This document shows positions 1 to 8,227 of a stretch of 50,047 bases of DNA, in pieces. Within the stretch, counting starts at the first letter, position 1, and each line of letters begins with the position of its first letter. This stretch comes from an uncultured Prevotellaceae bacterium. Lineage in GTDB: Bacteria; Bacteroidota; Bacteroidia; Bacteroidales; Bacteroidaceae. The stretch covers positions 1 to 50,047 of the forward strand of contig CACZPU010000022.1 of NCBI GenBank assembly GCA_902783165.1, read 5' to 3'. The notes below the pieces were generated by a model, which saw only the letters and a program-made list of their open reading frames with translations, had not been told where the DNA came from and ran no database searches. Position numbers and translations under genes: made by a program.

Positions 1-80
1 GAGGGAACTTGGGAACACGAAAGACAACAGGAGGGCGGGCCGAAAGGGACACGCGGAAACACAGGCGAAGGGCTGAAGGA

Positions 81-168
81 ACATTACAGATGCTCTGTAG
101 AAACATTACAAGGCATCTGTAGAAGCATTACAAGGCATCTGTAGAGACATTACAAGGCATCTGTAAAA
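81..168. repeat. 22-bp tandem repeat, four units
   Basis: Units begin at 81, 103, 125 and 147, an exact 22-bp period. The core ACATTACAAGGCATCTGTAG is nearly invariant in units 2-4. Unit 1 differs in the middle and reads TACAGA-TGC-TCTGTA, a perfect dyad, while the others keep only the outer TACA/TGTA arms. The function is unknown. The array could be a protein-binding array or a simple repeat. Confidence 0.85.
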
Positions 169-173
169 ACAAA

Positions 174-208
174 GAAGATGGAACGTGACCACATCACGTA
201 TCATCTTC
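174..208. other. Hairpin with two stacked stems
   Basis: GAAGATG (174-180) pairs with CATCTTC (202-208), and ACGTG (183-187) pairs with CACGT (195-199) inside it. Neither side is followed by a clear T run, so it is not a standard intrinsic terminator. It could be an RNA stabiliser at the 3' end of a transcript entering from the left, or a DNA site. Confidence 0.6.
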
Positions 209-330
209 TATGGTTCAGCAGGGAACTGAACGCGGACGACATGCACGCCCAATAAGCTAAGGGTAATGATAAAGGCAACTATATTTTTGTGCCATCCCGG
301 GAATTGGGATTAACAAGCGAACAACGGCGG

Positions 331-415
331 GAGTAATCCTCATAGTTGGAAAGCCACGCCGTGAGAAATCCACATAGTGGAAAGCCACGGCATGAGTAAT
401 CCTCATAGTTGAAAA
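331..415. repeat. 31-32 bp tandem repeat, two full units and one partial
   Basis: Units begin at 331, 363 and 394. Shared blocks are GAGTAATCCTCATAGT followed by GGAAAGCCACG. The third unit stops after the first block and runs into A-rich DNA. The array is unrelated to the 22-bp repeat nearby. There is no spacer structure, so it is not CRISPR. Confidence 0.8.
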
Positions 416-507
416 AAAACACTTCCAATTTGGATTCGCCCAAATGTAATTGAGAAAACCCTATTGGAGGAATAGTCTAAAAAAGCATTAATTGGATACA
501 GAAGAGA

Positions 508-2808
508 CTATTCGTAGACCTCTTCAATACCATTCAATCCATCGCCTACCGATACGGACGCACAAGGGTCATAGCCTTCTGGAATATCAAATTTCTCTTC
601 GGGGTCATAGCCTAAAGACTTGTCTGCAAAAACCTTCTTCATATAATATGCCCAAATGGGTAATGCCATACTTGCACCCTGTCCCATTTGCATAGAGTCG
701 AAATGAATGTCACGGTCTTCCCCACCAACCCAACATCCGCTTACGAGTGACGGTGTGAATCCCATGAACCAAGCATCAGAATGACGGTTGGTAGTTCCTG
801 TTTTGGCTCCCATTTCGCAATTGATATCATACTTGAAACGAATACGGCTACCGGTTCCGCCATCAACCACGCCTTTAAGCATAACGAGCATTTTGTTGCA
901 ACTCTCATCACTAATCACTTCATTGACACGCGGCTGGAATACAGCTAAAACATTTCCTTCGTTATCTTCTATCTTGGTGACAAACATTGGAGCGCATCTG
1001 ATTCCATGGTTAGCAAAAGTCGTATACGCACTTACCATTTCCCCGACACATGCCTCGTATGGTCCTAGGCAAAGAACAATAGAAGGATAGATATTAGGGG
1101 TGCTAATTCCGAATTCGTGAAGGAATCTCACAAAATCATGCGGGTCGATTCGGTTCATGAGATAAGCAGAAATCCAGTTATTGGATTGGGCAAGTCCCCA
1201 TTTGAGTGTAACCATCTGACCATAACGTGAACGGCTACCGTTTCTTGGTGTCCAATTGCCATAAGAGCGTTGAACATTTGGTGCCATATCGCACGGACTG
1301 AGACCGTTTTCCATGGAAAGCGCATAGAGATATGGTTTTGTTGTCGACCCCACCTGTCTTCTTCCCATGAACGCCATATCGTAAGAGAAATGCTCGTAGT
1401 CCAATCCTCCCACATAGGCTTTCACAGCACCCGTATGAGCATCCATACTGACAAATCCGGCACGTAGGAATTTCTTGATGTACCGTATTGAATCCATTGG
1501 AGTCATCACGGTATCGATATCTCCATGATAGGTGAATACGCTCATTTCCGTTGGAGTACGGAAATTCTTCCTAATTTCCTCATCAGAGAGCCCATTTAAC
1601 TTCAACACCCTATATCTTTCGCTTTGGAGCATGCTTCGGTTGAGAATCTGCTTAACTTCAGTTGGGGTAAGCGCACTGGAGAAAGGCGCATTGGCTTTAC
1701 GAAGATTTTCCTTGTTGAACTCAGGCTGCAAATACTTGGCCACGTGGTTGTAGACAGCCTCTTCTGCATATTTTTGCATCTTGGAGTCAATGGTTGTATA
1801 AATCTTCAAACCGTCGGTATATATATTATAATACTCGCCGTTCTTCTTTTTGTTTTTATGGCACCATCCATACAAGGGGTCGGTCTCCCAGTAAAGAGAA
1901 TCGACAGAGTACTGTGCATGATTCCATGAAGGATAGTTCTTCAGCTGAGGTTTATCCGCCATCAGATACTGTCGCATAAACTCTCTGAAATAAGTGGCTA
2001 TACCATCCTTATGGGTAGTTCGATGAAAATTCAGTGCAATAGGTTTGGCTTGCGCCGAATCGCACTCAGCTTTTGTCAGGAATCCTTGTTGAAGCATCAA
2101 AGCCAACACGACATTGCGGCGTTCGCGACATCTTTCCTGATACCTCACCGGATTGTAATAAGAAGGATTCTTGCACATTCCAATTAGCATGGCCGACTCC
2201 TCGAGAGTAAGGTCTTTGGGTTCTTTGACGAAATAAGTGTTGGCGGCAGTCTTAATACCAACAGCATTGTGAAGGAAATCGAAATAATTAAGATACATGG
2301 AAATGATTTCCTCCTTGGTAAAATTCCTTTCTAGCTTGATGGCAATAACCCATTCTATTGGTTTTTGCAGCAATCTCTCGATAGAACTCTTGGCAGTTTC
2401 TGAATAGAGCTGTTTGGCAAGCTGCTGTGTGATGGTACTACCTCCACCAGCATTGGCATTGCCCATTATTCCGCGCTTGACAATGGCTCGTCCCAAGGCA
2501 ATGTAGTCAATTCCGGAATGCTCATAGAAGCGTTGGTCCTCGGTTGCTATAAGCGCCCTGACAAGATGCGGCGACAACTTGTTATAGTCAACCATCACCC
2601 TGTTTTCACGATTGGAGTTCCATGTACCGATAACCTTGCCATCGGAAGAATATATTTGCGATGCGAATCTGCTGATAGGGTTCTGTAAATCGGTCATATC
2701 AGGCATATATCCTATCCATCCGTTCCAAATAGCGATGAATGCTATTACCACTAACATGATAATACCGAGCAACAGACTCCACAGGAATTTTATGAATGCT
2801 TTTCTCAT
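508..2808 (-). CDS. Class A penicillin-binding protein (PBP1A type)
   Basis: This bifunctional peptidoglycan synthase polymerises lipid II glycan chains and cross-links the peptides on the outer face of the inner membrane. The 766-residue protein has one N-terminal membrane segment (about residues 9-28). A GT51 glycosyltransferase domain follows, with the catalytic glutamate in EDQRFYEH (E90) and the GGGSTITQQLAKQL motif near 121-134. The transpeptidase domain carries SxxK (S488-K491), SNN (542-544) and KTGT (669-672). All catalytic motifs are intact and the length is normal for the family. The start at 2808 lies 20 nt below a TAATTTTG box. It is divergent from pyrB and has no obvious operon partner in the window. 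Bacteroidetes often have several class A PBPs, so a specific symbol is not assigned. Confidence 0.95.
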   Translation of the reverse strand: MRKAFIKFLWSLLLGIIMLVVIAFIAIWNGWIGYMPDMTDLQNPISRFASQIYSSDGKVIGTWNSNRENRVMVDYNKLSPHLVRALIATEDQRFYEHSGIDYIALGRAIVKRGIMGNANAGGGSTITQQLAKQLYSETAKSSIERLLQKPIEWVIAIKLERNFTKEEIISMYLNYFDFLHNAVGIKTAANTYFVKEPKDLTLEESAMLIGMCKNPSYYNPVRYQERCRERRNVVLALMLQQGFLTKAECDSAQAKPIALNFHRTTHKDGIATYFREFMRQYLMADKPQLKNYPSWNHAQYSVDSLYWETDPLYGWCHKNKKKNGEYYNIYTDGLKIYTTIDSKMQKYAEEAVYNHVAKYLQPEFNKENLRKANAPFSSALTPTEVKQILNRSMLQSERYRVLKLNGLSDEEIRKNFRTPTEMSVFTYHGDIDTVMTPMDSIRYIKKFLRAGFVSMDAHTGAVKAYVGGLDYEHFSYDMAFMGRRQVGSTTKPYLYALSMENGLSPCDMAPNVQRSYGNWTPRNGSRSRYGQMVTLKWGLAQSNNWISAYLMNRIDPHDFVRFLHEFGISTPNIYPSIVLCLGPYEACVGEMVSAYTTFANHGIRCAPMFVTKIEDNEGNVLAVFQPRVNEVISDESCNKMLVMLKGVVDGGTGSRIRFKYDINCEMGAKTGTTNRHSDAWFMGFTPSLVSGCWVGGEDRDIHFDSMQMGQGASMALPIWAYYMKKVFADKSLGYDPEEKFDIPEGYDPCASVSVGDGLNGIEEVYE

Positions 2809-2827
2809 CTTAATTGATAATTTTCTG

Positions 2828-2835
2828 CAAAATTA
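2828..2835 (-). promoter_or_regulatory. Promoter -7 box for the PBP1A gene
   Basis: Read on the minus strand, the sequence is TAATTTTG, matching the Bacteroidetes TAnnTTTG element, 20 nt before the ATG. No TTTG -33 element is seen at the expected distance. Confidence 0.6.
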
Positions 2836-2919
2836 CAAATAATCTTTGATTTTTTCTATTTTATACCAAAAATAATGTGTAACTTAGCACACGAAATCAA
2901 CAAAAAAGATTCTTCAACA

Positions 2920-3864
2920 ATGGAAAAACGTAATTTTGTTAATATCGACCATCTGTCAAAAGAGAAGATTCTATATATGATTCAGATGGCTCAAGAATTT
3001 GAAAAACACCCCAACCGGGAAATACTGAAGGGGAAAGTGGTTGCCACACTATTCTTTGAACCTTCCACACGAACACGCCTTAGCTTTGAGACAGCAGCCA
3101 ACCGCCTTGGCGCTCGTGTAATTGGCTTTGCCGACCCAAAGATTACCAGCGGCACAAAAGGTGAAACGTTAAAAGACACAATACTGATGGTGAGCAACTA
3201 TGCCGATGTCATCGCCATGCGTCATTATATAGAAGGAGCTGCCCAATACGCAAGTGAGATAGCCCCTATCCCCATTATCAATGCCGGCGACGGAGCCCAC
3301 CAACACCCATCACAATGCATGCTCGATCTATATACCATCTACCAGACGCAAGGCACACTTGAAAACCTAAACATCTATCTTGTAGGAGACCTTAAATACG
3401 GCCGAACTGTTCATTCGCTGATTATGGCCATGCGCCACTTCAACCCGACATTCCATTTCATTGCCCCAAAGGAGCTTGCCATGCCTGCTGAATACAAAGA
3501 GTACTGCCGCAAGCATGGTATCAAATTTATTGAGCATACAGCTTTCAATGAGAAAATTATCGCAGATGCGGATATCATTTATATGACACGTGTGCAAAAA
3601 GAACGTTTCTCCGACCTGATGGAATATGAACGCGTGAAAAACGTGTACATTCTGAAAGCCGACATGCTGAATAGTGCCCGCGAGAACATGAAGATACTCC
3701 ATCCGCTGCCACGTGTGAATGAAATAGCATACGATGTGGACGACAACCCGCATGCATACTATATACAACAGGCACGAAACGGTCTCTATGCCCGCGAGGC
3801 CATTATCTGTGACGTTCTAGGCATTACACTTGAAGGAGTGAAGAATGACAAGACCATCCTCTAA
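2920..3864 (+). CDS. pyrB: Aspartate carbamoyltransferase catalytic chain
   Basis: It condenses carbamoyl phosphate with aspartate to give carbamoyl-aspartate, the committed step of pyrimidine synthesis in the cytoplasm. The 314-residue protein has the carbamoyl-phosphate loop [13 protein letters not shown] near residues 45-57, the HQHPSQ segment near 130 and the [10 protein letters not shown] segment that is typical of the family. The frame is open from 2875, but the upstream part (an ATG inside a TAACTTAG promoter-like sequence) does not look like PyrB. The ATG at 2920, giving [12 protein letters not shown], fits the family N-terminus. The regulatory subunit gene follows 29 nt downstream, so the product is probably the allosteric PyrBI holoenzyme. 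Confidence 0.97.
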   Translation: MEKRNFVNIDHLSKEKILYMIQMAQEFEKHPNREILKGKVVATLFFEPSTRTRLSFETAANRLGARVIGFADPKITSGTKGETLKDTILMVSNYADVIAMRHYIEGAAQYASEIAPIPIINAGDGAHQHPSQCMLDLYTIYQTQGTLENLNIYLVGDLKYGRTVHSLIMAMRHFNPTFHFIAPKELAMPAEYKEYCRKHGIKFIEHTAFNEKIIADADIIYMTRVQKERFSDLMEYERVKNVYILKADMLNSARENMKILHPLPRVNEIAYDVDDNPHAYYIQQARNGLYAREAIICDVLGITLEGVKNDKTIL

Positions 3865-3893
3865 TAAACCATCCGGAAGCAAATATCTTTATT

Positions 3894-4352
3894 ATGAATA
3901 ACAAAAAAGAAAGGCTCGTAGCAGCCATCGAAAACGGCACAGTGATTGACCATATTCCTGCCGACAAGACATTCCAGGTGGTCAACCTCTTAGGATTGCA
4001 AGACATCAAGTCGCCCGTTACTATTGGTTTCAATTACACATCCAATAAAGTGGGCAAAAAAGGAATTATCAAAGTCACAGACAAATTCTTCACTAACGAT
4101 GAAATATCGCGACTCTCTGTCGTTGCTCCCAAAGTGGTGCTCAACATTATTCGCGACTATGATGTGGTGGAAAAAAAGACAGTAGACACTCCTGACGAGT
4201 TGCGCGGTATAGTAAAATGTAACAATCCCAAATGCATTACCAACAACGAGCCCATGGAAACTGTTTTCCACGTTGTGGATAAAGAACAGGGAACATTAAA
4301 ATGCCACTATTGCGACAAAGAACAAGATATTAATAAGGTGGAGCTTGTATAA
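3894..4352 (+). CDS. pyrI: Aspartate carbamoyltransferase regulatory chain
   Basis: This subunit binds nucleotide effectors (CTP, ATP) and holds PyrB trimers together. The 152-residue length is normal. The N-terminal nucleotide-binding part contains [17 protein letters not shown]. The C-terminal zinc domain has all four ligands (C109, C114, C137, C140, pattern CX4C...CX2C). It lies directly behind pyrB and is almost certainly cotranscribed with it, so the pathway is expected to show feedback control at the enzyme level. The stop codon sits at the left arm of a short hairpin followed by T residues. Confidence 0.97.
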   Translation: MNNKKERLVAAIENGTVIDHIPADKTFQVVNLLGLQDIKSPVTIGFNYTSNKVGKKGIIKVTDKFFTNDEISRLSVVAPKVVLNIIRDYDVVEKKTVDTPDELRGIVKCNNPKCITNNEPMETVFHVVDKEQGTLKCHYCDKEQDINKVELV

Positions 4353-4366
4353 AGGCCATCCTTTTT
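4351..4366 (+). terminator. Possible short terminator after pyrI
   Basis: A five-base stem (AAAGG/CCTTT) around a four-base loop is followed by T residues directly after the pyrI stop. The stem is short, so this is a weak call supported mainly by its position before the glnS promoter. Confidence 0.35.
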
Positions 4367-4425
4367 GATTAATGAAGATATCACATGTTTTTGGGAAAAC
4401 ATTTTCCTAATTCGGCTTAAATTCG

Positions 4426-4433
4426 TACCTTTG
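4426..4433 (+). promoter_or_regulatory. Promoter -7 box for glnS operon
   Basis: TACCTTTG, a perfect TAnnTTTG element, lies 25 nt before the glnS ATG and is followed by the common GCAC start region. A T-rich stretch about 20 nt upstream does not spell a clear TTTG. Confidence 0.75.
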
Positions 4434-4458
4434 CACCCGATACACTAAAATAACAAAT

Positions 4459-6171
4459 ATGGCAGAGAACATAATAGACAACAAAGCGGAAGAGAAAAAA
4501 AGCCTTAGCTTTGTAGAGCAAATAGTTGAGAAAGACTTAGAAGAAGGTAAAAACAACAAAAGGATACAAACACGTTTCCCACCAGAACCAAACGGATATC
4601 TTCACATCGGACATGCAAAAGCCATCTGCATGGACTTCGGTGTTGCAGAAAACTATCACGGAATCTGCAACCTTCGTTTTGACGATACAAATCCGAGCAA
4701 GGAAGACACCGAGTATGTAGACTCCATCCTGAACGATATCAGCTGGCTGGGATTCAAATGGGGTAATGTCTATTATGCCTCCGACTACTTCCAACAATTA
4801 TGGGATTTCGCCATCTGGCTTATCAAACAGGGTAAAGCCTACGTTGACGAACAGAGCAGCGAAACAATTGCTGCGCAGAAAGGAACCCCCACACAAGCCG
4901 GCGTCGCATCTCCATTCAGAGATCGTCCGATTGAAGAGAATCTGGAACTTTTCAAGAAGATGAATACTCCTGAGGCTGTTGAGGGATCCATGGTGCTGCG
5001 TGCAAAACTCGATATGGCGAATTCAAACATGCATTTCCGCGACCCTATCATTTATCGCATCATCCATACTCCTCACCATCGGACAGGCACAAAATGGCAT
5101 GCCTACCCTATGTATGATTTCGCCCATGGACAGAGCGACTATTTTGAAGGTGTCACGCATTCTATTTGCACATTGGAATTTGTTCCTCACCGTCCACTGT
5201 ACGACCATTTCATCGACGAGTTGCAAGCCATGCAACAACAGACAGAGTATAGGCCAAGGCAGATAGAGTTCAATCGTCTGAACATGACCTATACGGTAAT
5301 GAGTAAAAGAAAGCTGAAAGCTCTTGTCGACGAACATCTCGTATCGGGATGGGACGACCCACGTATGCCAACCCTATGCGGAATGCGCCGCAGAGGCTAT
5401 TCACCAGAAAGCATACGTAAGTTCATTGACAGCATTGGCTATACTAAATTCGATGCATTGAACGATGTAGCTCTTCTTGAAGCTGCTGTTCGTGAAGACT
5501 TGAACGCCCGCTCCATCCGTGTAAGCGCGGTATTGAATCCAGTAAAGCTGGTCATCACAAATTATCCTGAAGAAAAGGTAGAGATGATGACCGCTATCAA
5601 CAACCCAGAGAACGAGCTAGACGGAACACACGAAATAGCTTTCAGCCGCAACCTTTGGATAGAACGCGACGATTTCATGGAAGATGCACCGAAGAAATTC
5701 TTCCGTATGACACCAGGCAAAGAGGTTCGACTCAAGAATGCCTATATCGTAAAGTGTACAGGATGTACAAAAGACGAGAATGGGAATATTATTGAGATAC
5801 AAGCTGAATACGACCCTGAAAGCAAAAGCGGAATGGAAGGTGCCAACAGGAAAGTAAAAGGCACACTTCACTGGGTAAGCGCCGACCATTGCAAGAAAGC
5901 AAAGGTGCGAATCTACGACCGTTTATTTAATGTTGAGAACCCATCTGCTGATGAAAGGGATTTCAGAGAATTGCTCAATCCCACATCATTGCAAGTTGTG
6001 GACAACTGTTTTGTGGAAGAATATGCTGCATTGCGTAAACCAGGTGAATACTTGCAGTTCCAAAGAATTGGCTATTTCATTAAGGACCCGGATAGCAATG
6101 CAGACCAACTGATATTCAACAAGACCGTTGGTTTGAAGGACACATGGGCAAAGGTTCAAGTAAAGAATTAA
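4459..6171 (+). CDS. glnS: Glutaminyl-tRNA synthetase
   Basis: It charges tRNA-Gln with glutamine using ATP. The 570-residue class I synthetase has the HIGH motif in PNGYLHIGHAK (H49-H52) and the second signature VMSKRK near residue 279. Two beta-barrel anticodon-binding domains make up the C-terminal half. Length and motifs are normal, with no extra domain. A direct glutaminyl-tRNA route is therefore present in this organism. It is the first gene of an apparent operon glnS-TPR-dedA-rlmD, with gaps of 16, 2 and 7 nt. Confidence 0.97.
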   Translation: MAENIIDNKAEEKKSLSFVEQIVEKDLEEGKNNKRIQTRFPPEPNGYLHIGHAKAICMDFGVAENYHGICNLRFDDTNPSKEDTEYVDSILNDISWLGFKWGNVYYASDYFQQLWDFAIWLIKQGKAYVDEQSSETIAAQKGTPTQAGVASPFRDRPIEENLELFKKMNTPEAVEGSMVLRAKLDMANSNMHFRDPIIYRIIHTPHHRTGTKWHAYPMYDFAHGQSDYFEGVTHSICTLEFVPHRPLYDHFIDELQAMQQQTEYRPRQIEFNRLNMTYTVMSKRKLKALVDEHLVSGWDDPRMPTLCGMRRRGYSPESIRKFIDSIGYTKFDALNDVALLEAAVREDLNARSIRVSAVLNPVKLVITNYPEEKVEMMTAINNPENELDGTHEIAFSRNLWIERDDFMEDAPKKFFRMTPGKEVRLKNAYIVKCTGCTKDENGNIIEIQAEYDPESKSGMEGANRKVKGTLHWVSADHCKKAKVRIYDRLFNVENPSADERDFRELLNPTSLQVVDNCFVEEYAALRKPGEYLQFQRIGYFIKDPDSNADQLIFNKTVGLKDTWAKVQVKN

Positions 6172-6187
6172 ACTCAGATATTCAAAA

Positions 6188-7597
6188 TTGTCAAACAATA
6201 ACGACTATTTTAAGAGCAAAGAATTTCTCGCAATCCTCCAAGAATATGAGGATTGCGAGGAAAAAGGCATGCCCTGTATCATCAGCACAGACGACTATGC
6301 GAACATCACAGAGTACTATCATACGAAAGGACTCCTGGATAAAGCTTGCCGTGCTGCCGATGAAGCTCTGCGCCTTTATCCTGGGATGGCTGTTCCACTC
6401 TCATGCCGTGCCCGTCTTTGCTTGATTATGAACAATAATATAGCTGAGGCAGAATATTACGCCAACCAGATAGAAGAAATATACGACCCAGAATATATTT
6501 ATATCAAGGCAGAAATCATGATTGCTGACAATCAGGCAGAAAAGGCAGACGAATATCTGGAAGAGGCTGTGAAAGAAACGGACGAAGAAGAACATGATGA
6601 CTTTTGTTTCGACATTGCATGCCTGTTTGCCGATTACGAGCATTATGACATTGCATGGAAATGGATAAAAAGAGTAGTCGATGTATCTGACGATGACTAT
6701 CTCGAACTCTACGGAAGGATTCTGATAGGAACGGGGAAATATGCTGAAGGAGAGAAGATTTTCAACAATCTTCTTGATAAGAATCCATTTTCCACCATCT
6801 ATTGGAATAATCTTGCCACTTCACAATTAAAACAGAATAACATCAAAGACTCTATCCAGAGCAGCGAATACTCCATTGCATTAGACCCTACGGACGAAAA
6901 TGCCCTCATCAACAAGGCAAATGGTTTGTATACGTTAGGCAATTTTGAAGAGGCTCTAATCTACTATCATCGATATAGCACACTGCTACCGGATGACGAT
7001 TACGGGGAAATGTTCCAAGGCATATGCCACTTATGCCTGAATCAATACGAAGAGGCATTGAACCATCTGCTAAAAGCAGAAAGCAATGCCCTACCCTCAT
7101 CACCCAACCTTCTCGACATTTATCAAGAGATAGCATTCACCAAAAGTAAACTGAATGACCTGCAAGGAGCCATCCAATATTTAGAGAAAACCGATGCTCT
7201 GGAATGCAATCATGCAGAGATAAGTGTGATAAAAGGTCATATTTATTTGGAACATGGTGTGTCTGATATGGCACAGAAATATTTTGATGAGGCTTTCATG
7301 CAAAGCAAATCTGACCCTGAGATTTTTTTCAGAATCGCCGTTTCCTTCTATGATAACAACCTCTTCTATCAAGCAATCCAAATGTTCCAATTGCTTCAGA
7401 GCCGTGTTAACTGGCCGGAACTTCACATCTACATGGCCGCATGCTACAAAGAACTTGGCATGAAAGAACCATTCCTGGAGCATCTCCAGATAGCCGTGGA
7501 ACAGGATCCAGAAGAATCCAGACAGGTTTTGTCCTATATGTTTCCTCAAGGAATGGACCCGTCTGACTATTATTCATATATACAAAACAGCAAATAA
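6188..7597 (+). CDS. Tetratricopeptide repeat protein, TTG start
   Basis: The 469-residue protein is rich in helical TPR units across almost its whole length, for example around residues 170-300 (NPFSTIYWNNLATSQLKQNN, then LDPTDENALINKANGLYTLG). There is no signal peptide, membrane segment or enzyme domain, so it is probably a cytoplasmic scaffold or adaptor with an unknown partner. No ATG lies between the upstream in-frame stop (6161) and the TTG at 6188; the first in-frame ATG is near 6269, 27 codons in. The residues encoded from the TTG look like part of the fold, so TTG is preferred. It sits 16 nt after glnS and 2 nt before dedA, and is probably translated from the same message. Confidence 0.85.
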   Translation: MSNNNDYFKSKEFLAILQEYEDCEEKGMPCIISTDDYANITEYYHTKGLLDKACRAADEALRLYPGMAVPLSCRARLCLIMNNNIAEAEYYANQIEEIYDPEYIYIKAEIMIADNQAEKADEYLEEAVKETDEEEHDDFCFDIACLFADYEHYDIAWKWIKRVVDVSDDDYLELYGRILIGTGKYAEGEKIFNNLLDKNPFSTIYWNNLATSQLKQNNIKDSIQSSEYSIALDPTDENALINKANGLYTLGNFEEALIYYHRYSTLLPDDDYGEMFQGICHLCLNQYEEALNHLLKAESNALPSSPNLLDIYQEIAFTKSKLNDLQGAIQYLEKTDALECNHAEISVIKGHIYLEHGVSDMAQKYFDEAFMQSKSDPEIFFRIAVSFYDNNLFYQAIQMFQLLQSRVNWPELHIYMAACYKELGMKEPFLEHLQIAVEQDPEESRQVLSYMFPQGMDPSDYYSYIQNSK

Positions 7598-7599
7598 CA

Positions 7600-8220
7600 A
7601 TGAACTGGATATCATCTCTTCTTGGTAATCTCAATTATCCAACCATTTTCTTCCTCATGATGCTGGAAAGCACTGTCGTTCCTGTTCCGTCCGAACTTGT
7701 AGTTAGCCCTGCCGCCTATCATGCTGCATCAGGAAGCATCAACATTTGGTTGGTTATCTTGTTCTCTACTTTGGGAGCCGATTTAGGTGCAACTATCAAC
7801 TATGTCGTTGCCTATTTTGTCGGCCGTCCTGTCATCTATCGATTTGCCAATAGCAAATGGGGGCACATGTGCCTGCTCAATCAGGAAAAAGTGGTGAAGA
7901 GCGAGAAATATTTCTACAAGCATGGAATGGTTGCAACAATAACAGGAAGACTGATACCCGGCATTCGCCACTTGATTTCCATTCCCGCAGGATTATCAAA
8001 AATGAACTACGGCTGGTTCTTGCTTTACACCACCTTGGGCGCGGGAGTGTGGAATTGCATTTTGGCAGCATTAGGATGGTATTTATACAGAATTGTTCCC
8101 GAAAGCCAGTTAAACGACAAGATTGAGGAATATGGTGATTACATCAAATATTTCATTATAGGCATTGTCTGTTTATTCATTATCTATTTTATCATTAAGC
8201 AATACTCAAAGAAAAAGTGA
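7600..8220 (+). CDS. DedA/SNARE-associated family membrane protein
   Basis: The 206-residue inner-membrane protein has about five hydrophobic segments and a terminal one ending in KQYSKKK. It has the DedA hallmarks: an early ESTVVPVPSELV segment with a conserved glutamate and prolines, and GRLIPGIRHLISIPAG in the middle. Members are proposed to flip or transport polyprenyl or other phospholipids across the inner membrane. Which lipid this one moves cannot be read from sequence. It sits in the glnS operon with gaps of 2 and 7 nt to its neighbours. Confidence 0.93.
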   Translation: MNWISSLLGNLNYPTIFFLMMLESTVVPVPSELVVSPAAYHAASGSINIWLVILFSTLGADLGATINYVVAYFVGRPVIYRFANSKWGHMCLLNQEKVVKSEKYFYKHGMVATITGRLIPGIRHLISIPAGLSKMNYGWFLLYTTLGAGVWNCILAALGWYLYRIVPESQLNDKIEEYGDYIKYFIIGIVCLFIIYFIIKQYSKKK

Positions 8221-8227
8221 ATTAATT

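Larger units (their letters stand above)
1..507. other. Gene-free left edge with repeats
   Basis: No reading frame here has a recognisable product. All three forward frames are open from the edge but close within about 145 bases, so the tail of a gene lying to the left cannot be excluded. The stretch contains a four-unit 22-bp repeat (81-168), a strong hairpin (174-208), a small inverted repeat (213-218 with 226-231) and a three-unit 31-32 bp repeat (331-415). The last 90 bases lie downstream of the penicillin-binding protein gene; no convincing T-rich terminator was found there. Confidence 0.6.

Noticed and set aside
81-415. CRISPR array
   Set aside because: Repeat units follow each other without unique spacers, and no cas genes are present.
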